DNA from: Jeotgalibacillus sp. S-D1 | GTDB taxonomy: Bacteria; Bacillota; Bacilli; Bacillales; Jeotgalibacillaceae | Assembly: GCF_004358665.1 (NCBI RefSeq) | Contig: NZ_SMZR01000006.1 | Span: 62,001-126,000, forward strand | DNA: 64,000 nt | Direction: 5' to 3' | Part shown: one piece after another, positions 1 to 8,622 of the stretch | Numbering within the stretch: the stretch's first letter is position 1 | Layout of the letters: every line of letters starts with the position of its first letter | The notes under the pieces: model-generated | Told to the model about the DNA's origin: nothing | What the model saw: the letters and a program-made list of their open reading frames with translations, nothing else | Database searches by the model: none | Translations under genes and position numbers: made by a program

Positions 1-2
1 AA

Positions 3-575
3 GCAAAAGCGATGATCCGTAAACAGGAGCAGGCATCTTACTTTGAAGATCTTGGTGCAGAAACTGTGCTAGCGGATTTGGAAAAAGACGATGCTGATGC
101 GATTGCCAAAGCGGCAGATGGAGTGGACGCAATCGTATTTACGGCAGGATCAGGACCGAAAACAGGCAGTGATAAAACGATATTGATTGATCTTGACGGA
201 GCGGTTAAAACGATTGAAGCGGCGAAAAAAGCGGGTGTCAAACGATATGTGATGATCAGTTCATTTGATACAACACGAGAAGCGATTCAATCTGCTCCTT
301 CCTCCTTCTCACCATATGTTGCGGCAAAACATTATGCAGATGTGTGGCTGCGGGGAACTGATCTCGATTACACCATCATTCATCCCGGTGCACTGACAAA
401 CGACCCGGCAACCGGAAAAGTCGCTGCTGCCGAGAACGTAGAGCGAGGGGAGATTCCGCGAGAAGATGTGGCAAGTGTCATCATCGCTGCCCTGAAGGAA
501 GAGTCATCCATAGGCAAAGAATTTCAGGTAGTAGGCGGAAGCAAGCCCGTACAAGAGTCGGTACAATCTGTATAG
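3..575 (+). CDS. NAD(P)-binding SDR/NmrA-like epimerase family protein, 5' truncated by window edge
   Basis: This is the C-terminal part of an atypical short-chain dehydrogenase of the NAD(P)-binding Rossmann type, similar to Bacillus YhfK-like NAD-dependent epimerase/dehydratases. The reading frame is open to the first base, and the usual N-terminal GxxGxxG nucleotide-binding loop is missing, so the gene starts upstream of the window and the ATG at 12 is internal. Seen motifs are ADLEKDDADAIAKA (after the second beta strand), the VFTAGSG segment, and YVAAKHYAD, which holds the YxxxK pair typical of the fold. The C-terminal TIIHPGALT segment fits the substrate side. The substrate is unknown; such proteins often act as redox or stress sensors. 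A terminator hairpin follows 27 bases after the stop. Confidence 0.8.
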   Translation, partial: AKAMIRKQEQASYFEDLGAETVLADLEKDDADAIAKAADGVDAIVFTAGSGPKTGSDKTILIDLDGAVKTIEAAKKAGVKRYVMISSFDTTREAIQSAPSSFSPYVAAKHYADVWLRGTDLDYTIIHPGALTNDPATGKVAAAENVERGEIPREDVASVIIAALKEESSIGKEFQVVGGSKPVQESVQSV

Positions 576-601
576 AAACGGTATAAGAATAACATACAAG
601 G

Positions 602-642
602 ATGTTCTCACGACAAAACTTTCGTGAGAACATTCTTTTGTT
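602..642 (+). terminator. Rho-independent terminator
   Basis: A 12-bp perfect stem (ATGTTCTCACGA with TCGTGAGAACAT) around an 8-base loop is followed by TCTTTTGTT. It ends the preceding gene. The apex TCACGA/TCGTGA recurs in the hairpins at 12413, 30124 and 48735. Confidence 0.85.
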
Positions 643-787
643 CCACTCATTACATTGCGGTTAACCGCATCTCATATATTTACCTATTCTAATCTTGAAT
701 AAATGATACGCTCTATTTCTCAATGCTTTTCTGCTCCTAAATAGGGTAAAGAATAAATACATCAGATTGCATAAAGGAGAATGATCA

Positions 788-1402
788 ATGGACAGTATTA
801 TTTTTGATTTAGATGGCACCTTGTGGGATCCAAGGGAAACGGTTCTGACTTCCTGGAATCAGGCGCTTAAGGAGCAGCAATACGATAAAGTGCTGACAAA
901 AGATGATCTTACGAAAACGATGGGTCTTCAAATGCACGAGATTGCCGCTGTGCTTTTTACAGATCTAAACGAGAGTGAACAAAGGAAAATGATGGACCAA
1001 TGCATAGCAGTTGAGAACCCATATGTAGCAAAGCATGGAGGACAGCTGTATCCCGAGCTGGAAGAAACGTTAAAAGTATTGGCAGATAAGTATCGTCTGT
1101 TCATCGTAAGCAACTGCCAGGATGGATATATTGAAGCGTTCTATCACTATCACAAACTTGATCACTATTTCTCCGATTTTGAAAATCCCGGCAGAACAGG
1201 TCTTTCAAAAGGAGAAAATATCAATCTGATTATCCGGAGAAATCAACTCGAAGATCCTGTTTATGTAGGTGATACTCAAGGTGACTGCAACGCTGCGCGT
1301 CATGCCGGCATTCCGTTTATCTACGCGAGTTATGGATTCGGGGACGTGGAGGAATATGATCGGGTCATTGAAAAATTGGCGGATTTGAAAAAGATCGTTT
1401 AA
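788..1402 (+). CDS. HAD superfamily hydrolase, subfamily IA (phosphoglycolate phosphatase-like)
   Basis: This 204-residue cytosolic protein is a haloacid dehalogenase-type phosphatase. The nucleophile motif FDLDGTLWD lies at residues 6-14 (first Asp nucleophile, second Asp acid/base). Motif II is IVSNCQDG (Ser near residue 107), the conserved Lys is in GLSKGEN, and motif III/IV is YVGDTQGD, which supplies the acidic Mg2+ ligands. The helical cap lies between motifs I and II, as in subfamily IA. The length is normal for the family. The ATG at 788 is supported by the AAAGGAG site just upstream. The physiological substrate cannot be told from sequence; phosphoglycolate or another small phosphate ester is likely. 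The gene is monocistronic, with a terminator right after it. Confidence 0.88.
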   Translation: MDSIIFDLDGTLWDPRETVLTSWNQALKEQQYDKVLTKDDLTKTMGLQMHEIAAVLFTDLNESEQRKMMDQCIAVENPYVAKHGGQLYPELEETLKVLADKYRLFIVSNCQDGYIEAFYHYHKLDHYFSDFENPGRTGLSKGENINLIIRRNQLEDPVYVGDTQGDCNAARHAGIPFIYASYGFGDVEEYDRVIEKLADLKKIV

Positions 1403-1406
1403 AGAA

Positions 1407-1447
1407 AACAACCTCATCTGTCTTGAGATCAGATGGGGTTGTTTTCG
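1407..1447 (+). terminator. Rho-independent terminator
   Basis: The stem AAACAACCTCATCTG / CAGATGGGGTTGTTTT, with one G-T mismatch and a 9-base loop, ends in a T run. It lies 4 bases after the HAD gene stop. Confidence 0.85.
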
Positions 1448-1545
1448 TCATTTGCCTTTTAACCACTATGTCTTCCATTCATCTTTATAGTAAAATGAAA
1501 AATGTAAAGTACCTCAGGACATTGATTTCTCAAGGAGGATAAAAA

Positions 1546-1965
1546 ATGAATGCCATAACGAAAAAGAGAACCAAAGCCTATTTTATAGATCTTGCGGTTT
1601 CAACGATCGTAACAGCTGGAGTGGAACTGCTGCTGCGCAGGAAGGTGAAAAGTGAATTTGTCCATGCTGTCATTACACCGACTGCAGTGATGTGGAGCCT
1701 GGAATACATACAGCTGCGCCAAAGCGGACAGACCATCGGAAATCGAGTGATGGGCTTGTCACTTGAGAATGGAGATGGAACAGAGTTGACCTGTAACCAG
1801 ATTCTGAAACGAATGGCGTACAGAGACACAAAAAGTACATTTGATTATTTAAAAGACCGCAAAGGATTTGAAGGAGATGACGGTTCGGTTCTCCCTCATG
1901 ATGGCTTTGCCAATACAATTGTAAAAGAAATCGGAAAACCCAAAGAAAACGGCTGTAACAACTAA
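1546..1965 (+). CDS. RDD family membrane protein
   Basis: This 139-residue protein carries an RDD-like domain. It begins with the KRTKAYFIDL pattern (Arg...Asp in the first helix), has a second hydrophobic stretch near residues 38-55, and then the conserved SGQTIGNRVMGL segment that in RDD proteins precedes the last helix. The C-terminal third is polar and charged. RDD proteins are small membrane proteins of mostly unknown role, some linked to Na+/H+ exchange in halophiles. The start ATG has an ideal AAGGAGG site. The copy is short, and its predicted helices are weaker than usual, so it may be a divergent or partly reduced member. It stands alone between terminated units. Confidence 0.75.
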   Translation: MNAITKKRTKAYFIDLAVSTIVTAGVELLLRRKVKSEFVHAVITPTAVMWSLEYIQLRQSGQTIGNRVMGLSLENGDGTELTCNQILKRMAYRDTKSTFDYLKDRKGFEGDDGSVLPHDGFANTIVKEIGKPKENGCNN

Positions 1966-2078
1966 TACTTTTTTAAAAGATGAATAGGGGAGAGGCGTTG
2001 ATGGAGGCATGTTGAGAGATGACCATCTCGGAATATCAATAATTCTTCAGCTCCCACCCATTCATTCCTGCGTCCAAA

Positions 2079-3143
2079 TCAACCCTCGAGTTTTTCCTGC
2101 AGCTCAAAGTCTGCTGATGCTGCTTCAATCCCATTTACCAGCAATGTAAGTGTATGAACTCCTGGATAATGGACTCTTGTCGTCAGGTCTTTAAACGATA
2201 AAGTTTTTGTGTACCTTCTTTCACCTGCAGGAATTTCTCCTTCACTCAGCTTAAAAACCTTTCTGTTTCGAATTCCACGCTTTTTGACATAATCAATGGC
2301 AAAATCAATCCGCAGCTTTTGACGTTCCTCTGTCACCAAAGTAAACGAAAATATTAATTCCCCTCCAAACTCCACAAGCTCAGAAGTGTGAAAATCATGT
2401 ATATGTACGGTCTCTGTCTGTTCGAAGCCAAAGAGCCCAAGGGCTTCGGGGTGTCCCTTTTTTAATAATGTTCTGCTCGCATGCCGCAGGATCCAGTCGG
2501 TGTGAGGATGCTGCCCTTTTTGTTCCTGAATGAGTTCGAGCAGAAGATCAGGGTGTGTTTTTGACACATCATTTAAATGGTTTGCTACACTTTTTCGAAC
2601 ATAAAGTGAGTCGTCGCGAAGAAGTTTTAAAAGAATTGGAAAAGCGGGACTTGGATCTTTTACCAGGGACGGAATTGCCTGTCCCCAAGGTAGTCTGGGA
2701 CGAGCGCCTTCAGAAGCCAGACGTCTTATATGCTCATTGTTATTTTCCGCCCACAGGTTCATTGTATGCAGGCAGCTTTTCTGATCTTTTAGTAAAAATG
2801 AGCGAATGGCGAATTCAGAGGTCGAGGCACTTGTCAGGTTCTTAAGCGCGCTTAATGAACGATCCCAATGGCCCTGTCCATACACCTCAACGTAATCGGG
2901 AAAAACAATTCCTGGAAGTCCTCCGAAATCTTTTGCATGTTCTTCGAGCCAGTCTGCTGCCTGATAAAAATCTTGAGACAGGAAGGGATGCATTGAGACT
3001 GCAATATGACGTACTCTTTGTTTAAAAGACAGCTGTTCCCATTGGGAAGATAATACGTTTTTTTGGAATGATTCTGCATCCCCCAGTCGTTCACCGAGCC
3101 TATTTATCCAATCAATTGAATAGACATCCTTAATTAATGACAT
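2079..3143 (-). CDS. AlkC-like DNA alkylation repair protein (HEAT-like repeats)
   Basis: The 354-residue product resembles the AlkC/AlkD superfamily of HEAT-repeat DNA glycosylases, which remove alkylated bases without base flipping. Residues 1-240 are alpha-helical, with repeated helical pairs. Typical segments are LKLLRDDSLYVRKSVANHLNDVSKTHPDLLLEL and WILRHASRTLLKKGHPEAL near residues 175-235, close to the family core. Residues 245-350 form a beta-rich, immunoglobulin-like C-terminal domain, as found in AlkC-type proteins. The start codon has an AGCAGGGA site upstream. It is monocistronic on the minus strand. No adaptive-response regulator sits next to it, so its control is unknown. Confidence 0.8.
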   Translation of the reverse strand: MSLIKDVYSIDWINRLGERLGDAESFQKNVLSSQWEQLSFKQRVRHIAVSMHPFLSQDFYQAADWLEEHAKDFGGLPGIVFPDYVEVYGQGHWDRSLSALKNLTSASTSEFAIRSFLLKDQKSCLHTMNLWAENNNEHIRRLASEGARPRLPWGQAIPSLVKDPSPAFPILLKLLRDDSLYVRKSVANHLNDVSKTHPDLLLELIQEQKGQHPHTDWILRHASRTLLKKGHPEALGLFGFEQTETVHIHDFHTSELVEFGGELIFSFTLVTEERQKLRIDFAIDYVKKRGIRNRKVFKLSEGEIPAGERRYTKTLSFKDLTTRVHYPGVHTLTLLVNGIEAASADFELQEKLEG

Positions 3144-3293
3144 GTAAATCCCTGCTTTCTGCGCTAATTTCCTCTAATAAAAATCTATGATTTTACCTAT
3201 TTTCGCAAGCTTGATCTACATTATAATCTTATTTGGAAAAGGAAAGAAGTTTTAGAGGGTTAAACGCGAGAGTAATCAAATTAATAAGATCAA

Positions 3294-3329
3294 CAAAAAA
3301 AGAAGCACAGTGAAAATACTGCGCTTCTT
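3294..3329 (-). terminator. Rho-independent terminator of the malate operon
   Basis: Read on the minus strand, a hairpin GAAGCgCAGT / ACTGtGCTTC with a 6-base loop is followed by seven T. It lies 14 bases past the transporter stop. Confidence 0.85.
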
Positions 3330-3343
3330 TCTATCAATCCAGC

Positions 3344-4663
3344 TTAAAACAAGGACATCAGTAATCCAGCCAGCAGCAGGATAATGGCTCCGCCCAGTCT
3401 GGAAGCGATTTGAGCAAAAGGCATGAGCTGCATGCGTTTAGCAGCTGAGAGAACGGCTACATCGCCGGTTCCGCCCATATTGGCCATACAAAGCCCAGCC
3501 GTGATTCCGGATTCGATTGGATAGAAGCCCACAAGGCGTCCAATAATGGCAGCCCCAATGACAGCTCCCAGAACAACCGCAAGTACAATGACTACATATT
3601 GCAGTGACAGTGCACCAAGCACCGCACCCAGGTCTGTATAGGCCACACCGATTCCAAATAGCAGGGCGAGTGTGAAGGCTTTGGCGACAAATTGATACCA
3701 CTGGCTGGCACCTTCAACAATAGCAGCAGGCAGCAGGTTCAGGATTTTTGCAGCAGCCACCAGGATGATCATGATTGCATACGGATGAATCGGCAGGACT
3801 GCACCAAGTAGATGGCCAAGTGTAAAGAATAGCAGTGCTGCTAAAAGACCTACAGCGAGCTTTTGCAGGTCAAATTTATTCGATGGTTTTTCTTCTTCAA
3901 AGCCGTCAATCAGTTTCCCGTTGCCGGATAAAGAAGGAACTTTTTCACCGAGTTTATTTAAAAGCCCGGCAATAATGATCGCAAATACATTTCCTAAAGC
4001 AAGAGCGGGAACAAGAATTGAAATATAGTAGCTCGCCGGCTGACCAAGAACTTCAGAGTAAATCTGTGCCATTGGAACAGCCCCAGCCCCCATGCCGCCG
4101 CCCATTATTGGCAGGGTAATAACGAGTATGGCTTCTTCAAGTGTAAATCCAATCATTGCTCCAATGCCTGCCGCCAGCAGAACAGCTCCAAGTATCGCAC
4201 CAAAGATCGGAGCAAAATAGCGCACACCGACACGAACGAGCACTTTTGAATTCATGCCAAGAATACTGCCTGTAATCAGTGCGGCAATATAAAAATCAAG
4301 AAAACCGCCTGTTGTCATAAAACTTTCCACTGAAGTTGTGACGCCTTCAGGCAATAGACCGCTGTATACAAGATAAGCTGATCCGAATATGGCAACAATC
4401 GCTCCTCCGCCAAGATAGCTTTTCACAATCGGCGTCCGGTCTCCCAGCCAGCCGAGCGCTTCCCCGATGACAATCATAACGAGCAGACTGCCGATCATTC
4501 CGCTTGGAAGGGTGTCGGTATAAATGGCTGCAATCGTTAAAACGGCGATCAGCGCAAACCATTGAATGGGAATATTGAAGATGCTAACACGGCGCTTTTC
4601 CGTCCCAAGAGGCGGTGCCGGTTTCAGCTTTGATTGTTGCGGAAGCGGTTTAGCTGTCTGCAT
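3344..4663 (-). CDS. maeN: 2-hydroxycarboxylate (malate/citrate) Na+ symporter
   Basis: This roughly 439-residue polytopic membrane protein belongs to the 2-hydroxycarboxylate transporter family (CitS, MaeN, CimH). It has about 11-12 hydrophobic segments and the two glycine-rich re-entrant loops typical of the family: MGGGMGAGAVPM in the first half and MANMGGTGDVAVL in the second. ATG at 4663 is preferred because an AAAGGAG site lies 9 bases upstream; the ATG at 4672 abuts that site. It overlaps the end of the malic enzyme gene by 14 bases, so the two are translationally coupled. With malK/malR-like genes beside it, L-malate is the likely substrate (MaeN type); citrate/malate exchange (CimH type) is the alternative. 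Confidence 0.85.
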   Translation of the reverse strand: MQTAKPLPQQSKLKPAPPLGTEKRRVSIFNIPIQWFALIAVLTIAAIYTDTLPSGMIGSLLVMIVIGEALGWLGDRTPIVKSYLGGGAIVAIFGSAYLVYSGLLPEGVTTSVESFMTTGGFLDFYIAALITGSILGMNSKVLVRVGVRYFAPIFGAILGAVLLAAGIGAMIGFTLEEAILVITLPIMGGGMGAGAVPMAQIYSEVLGQPASYYISILVPALALGNVFAIIIAGLLNKLGEKVPSLSGNGKLIDGFEEEKPSNKFDLQKLAVGLLAALLFFTLGHLLGAVLPIHPYAIMIILVAAAKILNLLPAAIVEGASQWYQFVAKAFTLALLFGIGVAYTDLGAVLGALSLQYVVIVLAVVLGAVIGAAIIGRLVGFYPIESGITAGLCMANMGGTGDVAVLSAAKRMQLMPFAQIASRLGGAIILLLAGLLMSLF

Positions 4664-5837
4664 GGATGCCATCTCCTTTCTTAGCAGTCTGTTCTACCGC
4701 ATCAGCTACCGCAAATGCTACCTGCTTATTTAGTGAGCCAGGAATAATATAATCGGGGTGAAGCTCATCTTCTGTAATTAAATTTGCAATCGCTCTTGCA
4801 GCAGCGAGCTTCATGGGCACTGTAATATCGTTCGCTTTTGCTTGAAGGGCTCCTCGGAAAATACCCGGAAAAGCAAGCAGATTGTTCACCTGGTTTGGAA
4901 AGTCGGAGCGTCCAGTGGCAACTACTTCTGCTCCGGCTTTTTTCGCATCACCCGGGTATATTTCAGGAACAGGGTTCGCAAGCCCAAATACGATGGCCCG
5001 TGGTGCCATGCGTTTTACTTGCAGGGGACGAAGGGCATTAGGTCCGGATACTCCAATAAACACATCTGTCCCATTAATAACATCATCAAGTGTTCCTTGT
5101 TTTAAACTGCGGTTTGTATAAGCGGCAATATCTTTTTGGGCCTCATTCAGCCATGGCAGCCCTTTGCAGACAACGCCCTCCAGACTAACGAGTGTAATAT
5201 GCTGAAAGCCTGCTTCAAGCAGAAGTCTGGCAATGGAGATGCCGGCAGCTCCTGCGCCGTTAATCACAATTTTTGTATTCTTAATCGTTCGGCTTGTCAG
5301 GCGAAGTGCGTTGTACAGTGCAGCGAGAACGACAATGGCTGTTCCATGCTGATCATCGTGAAAAACAGGAATATCAAGCTCTTCTTTCAGGCGGCGCTCA
5401 ATTTCAAAACAGCGGGGAGCAGAAATATCCTCAAGATTGATGCCGGCGAAAGAAGGGGCCAGCGCTTTAATGATATGAATAAGTGCTTCTGGATCCTTTT
5501 CGTCTAAACAGATTGGAAACGCATTCAAATCAGCGAATTTCTTAAACAGGATACACTTTCCTTCCATAACAGGCATCGCGGCCTTTGGTCCGATGTCGCC
5601 AAGACCAAGAACAGCAGTCCCATCCGTCACAACGGCAATCATTTCGCCTCGGGACGTAAGTGTATTTACCCGTTCAGGATGATCGGCGATCTCCAGGCAT
5701 ACATCAGCAACCCCCGGTGTGTACACCAGACTTAAATCCTGTTCCGTTTGAATATCAATCTTGCTTTCTATACTTATCTTGCCCTTTAATCTTTCATGCA
5801 GTTCAACTGCTTTGCTTGGGTTTTGCATAACAACCAT
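4650..5837 (-). CDS. NAD(P)-dependent malic enzyme, short bacterial form
   Basis: This 395-residue enzyme decarboxylates L-malate to pyruvate with NAD(P)+ and Mn/Mg, and is closest in design to the ~410-residue YtsJ type of Bacillus. The N-terminal malic domain shows [36 protein letters not shown] and FHDDQHGTA, with the catalytic Lys and metal-binding Glu/Asp. The NAD domain carries [14 protein letters not shown] (Rossmann loop) and [12 protein letters not shown]. The ATG at 5837 has an AGGAGG site 7 bases upstream. It is the first gene of a two-gene operon with the malate symporter, so uptake and first oxidation are co-expressed. A CcpA cre site lies directly upstream of the ribosome site. 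Confidence 0.92.
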   Translation of the reverse strand: MVVMQNPSKAVELHERLKGKISIESKIDIQTEQDLSLVYTPGVADVCLEIADHPERVNTLTSRGEMIAVVTDGTAVLGLGDIGPKAAMPVMEGKCILFKKFADLNAFPICLDEKDPEALIHIIKALAPSFAGINLEDISAPRCFEIERRLKEELDIPVFHDDQHGTAIVVLAALYNALRLTSRTIKNTKIVINGAGAAGISIARLLLEAGFQHITLVSLEGVVCKGLPWLNEAQKDIAAYTNRSLKQGTLDDVINGTDVFIGVSGPNALRPLQVKRMAPRAIVFGLANPVPEIYPGDAKKAGAEVVATGRSDFPNQVNNLLAFPGIFRGALQAKANDITVPMKLAAARAIANLITEDELHPDYIIPGSLNKQVAFAVADAVEQTAKKGDGIHADS

Positions 5838-5853
5838 GAAATTTCCTCCTCTT

Positions 5854-5867
5854 AGAAAACGCTTTCA
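5854..5867 (-). promoter_or_regulatory. CcpA cre site in the malic enzyme-transporter leader
   Basis: Read on the minus strand, TGAAAGCGTTTTCT matches the catabolite-responsive element consensus TGWNANCGNTNWCA at all fixed positions except the last base. It sits 4 bases upstream of the AGGAGG ribosome site, a position suited to blocking elongation or initiation. Confidence 0.75.
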
Positions 5868-5943
5868 ATTAAGTTGTTTTCAATGATAGAAGATAAGATA
5901 GAAACAGCCTAGGTTTAGAAACTTAAAAAATAGTTTTGTAAAT

Positions 5944-5970
5944 AAAAAAAGCAGCGCAGGCTGCTTTTTT
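5944..5970 (-). terminator. Terminator between malR and the malic enzyme operon
   Basis: A short GCAGC/GCTGC hairpin is flanked by a run of seven A and a run of six T. It separates the two-component genes from the malic enzyme operon; both are on the minus strand. Confidence 0.75.
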
Positions 5971-6012
5971 ACAATAACTTACACATAAAACCTATTTAAC
6001 TTTTTAGCGCTT

Positions 6013-6720
6013 TTAAAGCAGATGGTCAATCAACAATAGATTTTCTTTCCTCATCACGTACAGATGAAGCGGACGTCCTACAGAACCGTATGTCAGCCGT
6101 TCCCCAAGAACGCCTGTTTCTGAAAGGAATCTTAAATATTTTCGAACAGAGACTGTGGAAATGCAGCTTTTTTCAGCCACCTGGTCTGTAGAGAAGGCAG
6201 CATCCGGCAGTGCCTGAATGGTTTCGACGATAAGCCGCAGCGTATTGGTAGAAAGTCCTTTTGGAAGCTCGGTCTTCGCTTGTTCCTGATAGCTGAACCA
6301 GCTCTCATCCAGCTTCTGCTGATCGAGGGTCTCATGCTCCTCGAACAGCACATGCTTTTCTTTGTAGGAGAGGAGGGCCTGCTGAAATCGAGGAAAATCA
6401 AACGGCTTCATGATGTAGTCAACGGCCCCGTGCCGCATAGCGGTCTGAACGGACTGTACATCGGAGGCTGCAGTAATTAAAATCACATCCCCATTCCATT
6501 TCTGTTCGGCACGGAGCTTCTTTAAGAGCTCGAGTCCATTTTTTCCTCCAATATAAATATCCAGCAGAATTAAATCTACTTTCTTTTCTTCCAGAAATGC
6601 CACTGCTTCAGCGAACGTAAAGGCGGCTCCTGTCAAACGGAATCCTTCCACTTCCTGGACGTACGATTGATTTAATTTTGATACCATCGGATCGTCTTCA
6701 ATAACCAGTACGTTAATCAT
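6013..6720 (-). CDS. malR: CitB/MalR-family response regulator
   Basis: This 235-residue response regulator has an N-terminal receiver domain: DD near residues 9-10, the phospho-acceptor Asp in LILLDIY near 54, Thr in LITAASD, and Lys in IMKPFDF. The C-terminal helix-turn-helix of the CitB/DcuR type includes STVSVRKYLRFL. The ATG at 6720 is chosen because it has an AAGGAGAC site and the product then begins with MINVLVIEDD, the normal start of the receiver fold; it overlaps the kinase gene by 8 bases. In Bacillus, the MalK/MalR pair activates malate uptake and malic enzyme genes. The two target-type genes lie directly downstream, which supports that role here. Confidence 0.85.
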   Translation of the reverse strand: MINVLVIEDDPMVSKLNQSYVQEVEGFRLTGAAFTFAEAVAFLEEKKVDLILLDIYIGGKNGLELLKKLRAEQKWNGDVILITAASDVQSVQTAMRHGAVDYIMKPFDFPRFQQALLSYKEKHVLFEEHETLDQQKLDESWFSYQEQAKTELPKGLSTNTLRLIVETIQALPDAAFSTDQVAEKSCISTVSVRKYLRFLSETGVLGERLTYGSVGRPLHLYVMRKENLLLIDHLL

Positions 6721-8317
6721 GGCTGTCTGTCTCCTTTGCTTCGTACTTAATTTCAATATGAAAGGTTGTTCCGCTGTTGGCAAACGAATCGACGGTCATG
6801 GTTCCGCCGAGTTCCTGGACCACCGTTCGAACGAGGTAGAGGCCGTAGCCGCGGTCATCTCCTTTTGTAGAAAACGCCTTTTCAAATATTTTTCCCAGCA
6901 GCTGTTTTGGGATCCCCGGACCTGAATCCGCCACTTCAATGTGAAGAGTTTCGTTTTCCATAGTAAGCTTAACCGATACGTTTTTTTTACGGCTTTCTTC
7001 TGCTGCGTCGAGTGCATTATCAATTAAATTGCCGAGCACTGTAATGAAATGGTGCTTCATTTCGTCTTGTGACGGAGGGGGAATGATATCGGGACAGGTG
7101 ATTGAGATGGACACCTGTTTTTCCCTTGCATAGCTCAGTTTTCCAATCAAAAAACCGACCATGACGGGGTCCTTAATATTTTGTGTTAAGCGTTCCGTCT
7201 GATCAAATTGATGCTCCGTTAACTGATAAATATATGTTTTCAGATCCCGATAGGATTCCGTCCGCAGCAGGCCGAGTATCACGTGCAGCTTGTTTTTCAT
7301 TTCATGGGACTGCGCTCTGAGCGCTTCACTGTACAGCTTGACTCCAGTCAGCTGCTCAGCAAGCGCGTTGACCTCAGTTTTATCGCGGAAGGTGGAAATA
7401 GCGCCGACAATTTCCTTTTCCACAGTCAGCGGCATACGGTTAATCAGAAATGTTAAATGATTAACGTGGAGCTCTTCATCCCGTTCTGCTTCACCCGTTG
7501 CCAGGATGCGGGTGAGGCCTGTGCCAGGCAGGAATTCCTCTGCCCTCATGCCAACAGGCTGCTTTGGGAGTCCGGCTTCTGCAAATAACCGCCGTCCTGA
7601 ATCGTTAACGAGTGTAATAATTCCTTCCTGATCCACCGCAATAATTCCTTCCCTAACGGATTGGAGCATCCGGTTGCGCTCCTCAAACGTTTTAGCAATG
7701 GCTGCGGGTTCCTGTCCATGCAGGATCCGCCGAATGTACCAGGCGATTAGAAAAGCTCCTGCTACGCCGATTGCGATGCCGAGCACGGAGCTTGACAGGA
7801 TAATCCAGTGGCTTTCTGCAATTAGCTGTTCAATCGCAGTCAGGGAATCTCCCACTGCTACTACACCAATTTGTTCTCCTGCTTCATCGTACACCGGGGT
7901 GAAAGTTCGCAGAGAGGGAGAGAGTGTACCTTGTGATGTGGAGCTGTATTCTTCACCTGCAAGTGCTTTTGTTTCATCATTTCCTTCAAAAGATTCGCCG
8001 ATCAATGATGGGTCAGGGTGAGAAAGACGAATTCCTTCCATGTCCATCACTACGACAAAAAGCAAGCCTGACGTTTTCCGCACGCGCTCTGCATAGGGCT
8101 GAATGAGCGACGGATCATTGGCTAACAGTCCATTCTGAACCTCTTCTTGCTGCGCCACCAGCCTTGCCAGTGTTAATCCTTTTTCTTCCTGCTCTTCTCT
8201 GGTGTCCTCGCTGATGGTCCTGCTGATCAGCACATCGGTTGTTGCTAAGGATACTGCCACTACGGCCATTACCAGCATGATGATAATAGCCCTTAGAGAA
8301 ATCTGCCTTTTTTTCAT
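6713..8317 (-). CDS. malK: CitA/DcuS/MalK-family sensor histidine kinase
   Basis: This membrane sensor kinase has about 534 residues from the chosen ATG. A first membrane helix (about residues 8-30) and a second (about 170-195) bracket an extracellular PDC-type ligand domain. That domain holds LSHPDPSLIGESF, a pattern typical of C4-dicarboxylate and citrate sensors. A cytoplasmic PAS domain follows, then the phospho-acceptor region SHEMKNKLH (His near 338) and an ATPase domain with NLIDNALDA, DSGPGIP and GYGLYLV. The ATG at 8317 has a GAAGGTGA site, whereas the upstream ATG at 8341 has none. It is the first gene of the malK-malR unit, and its ligand is most likely malate. Confidence 0.87.
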   Translation of the reverse strand: MKKRQISLRAIIIMLVMAVVAVSLATTDVLISRTISEDTREEQEEKGLTLARLVAQQEEVQNGLLANDPSLIQPYAERVRKTSGLLFVVVMDMEGIRLSHPDPSLIGESFEGNDETKALAGEEYSSTSQGTLSPSLRTFTPVYDEAGEQIGVVAVGDSLTAIEQLIAESHWIILSSSVLGIAIGVAGAFLIAWYIRRILHGQEPAAIAKTFEERNRMLQSVREGIIAVDQEGIITLVNDSGRRLFAEAGLPKQPVGMRAEEFLPGTGLTRILATGEAERDEELHVNHLTFLINRMPLTVEKEIVGAISTFRDKTEVNALAEQLTGVKLYSEALRAQSHEMKNKLHVILGLLRTESYRDLKTYIYQLTEHQFDQTERLTQNIKDPVMVGFLIGKLSYAREKQVSISITCPDIIPPPSQDEMKHHFITVLGNLIDNALDAAEESRKKNVSVKLTMENETLHIEVADSGPGIPKQLLGKIFEKAFSTKGDDRGYGLYLVRTVVQELGGTMTVDSFANSGTTFHIEIKYEAKETDSHD

Positions 8318-8404
8318 GTCTTCACCTTCTAACCTCTTCATAAATTTCGGTTTATATAGTAAGGCACAGCAAAAATGCCGACACTGGTTTTTGAACTACG
8401 TCAC

Positions 8405-8441
8405 ATTATACCTGTACACGATTAAATTGAAAACGCTGTCC
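8405..8441 (-). promoter_or_regulatory. malK promoter with overlapping cre site
   Basis: On the minus strand, TTTTCA and TATAAT are separated by 17 bases (-10 at 8405-8410, -35 at 8428-8433). The segment 8428-8441, read on the plus strand as TGAAAACGCTGTCC, matches the cre consensus except the last base and covers the -35 box. CcpA binding there should block the kinase promoter. Confidence 0.65.
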
Positions 8442-8514
8442 ATTAACAGGAGTTAGGCAGGATATTTTGAAAAACGAGAACAATTCTTTATTTTGAAAAC
8501 AGCCTGAACACTTA

Positions 8515-8576
8515 TTGACACGCATTCTCACTGAGGATATACTTTTTAATGGGTGTGATTTTGATAATCATTCTCG
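8515..8576 (+). promoter_or_regulatory. Iron-importer promoter with Fur box
   Basis: TTGACA (8515-8520), a 17-base spacer and TATACT (8538-8543) form a near-consensus vegetative promoter. TGATAATCATTCTCG at 8562-8576 matches the 7-1-7 Fur consensus at 12 of 14 fixed positions and lies just downstream of the -10 box, which fits iron repression. Confidence 0.82.
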
Positions 8577-8622
8577 ATTACTAATCGCACACGTATTATA
8601 AACATAGGAGGATTACATAAAA

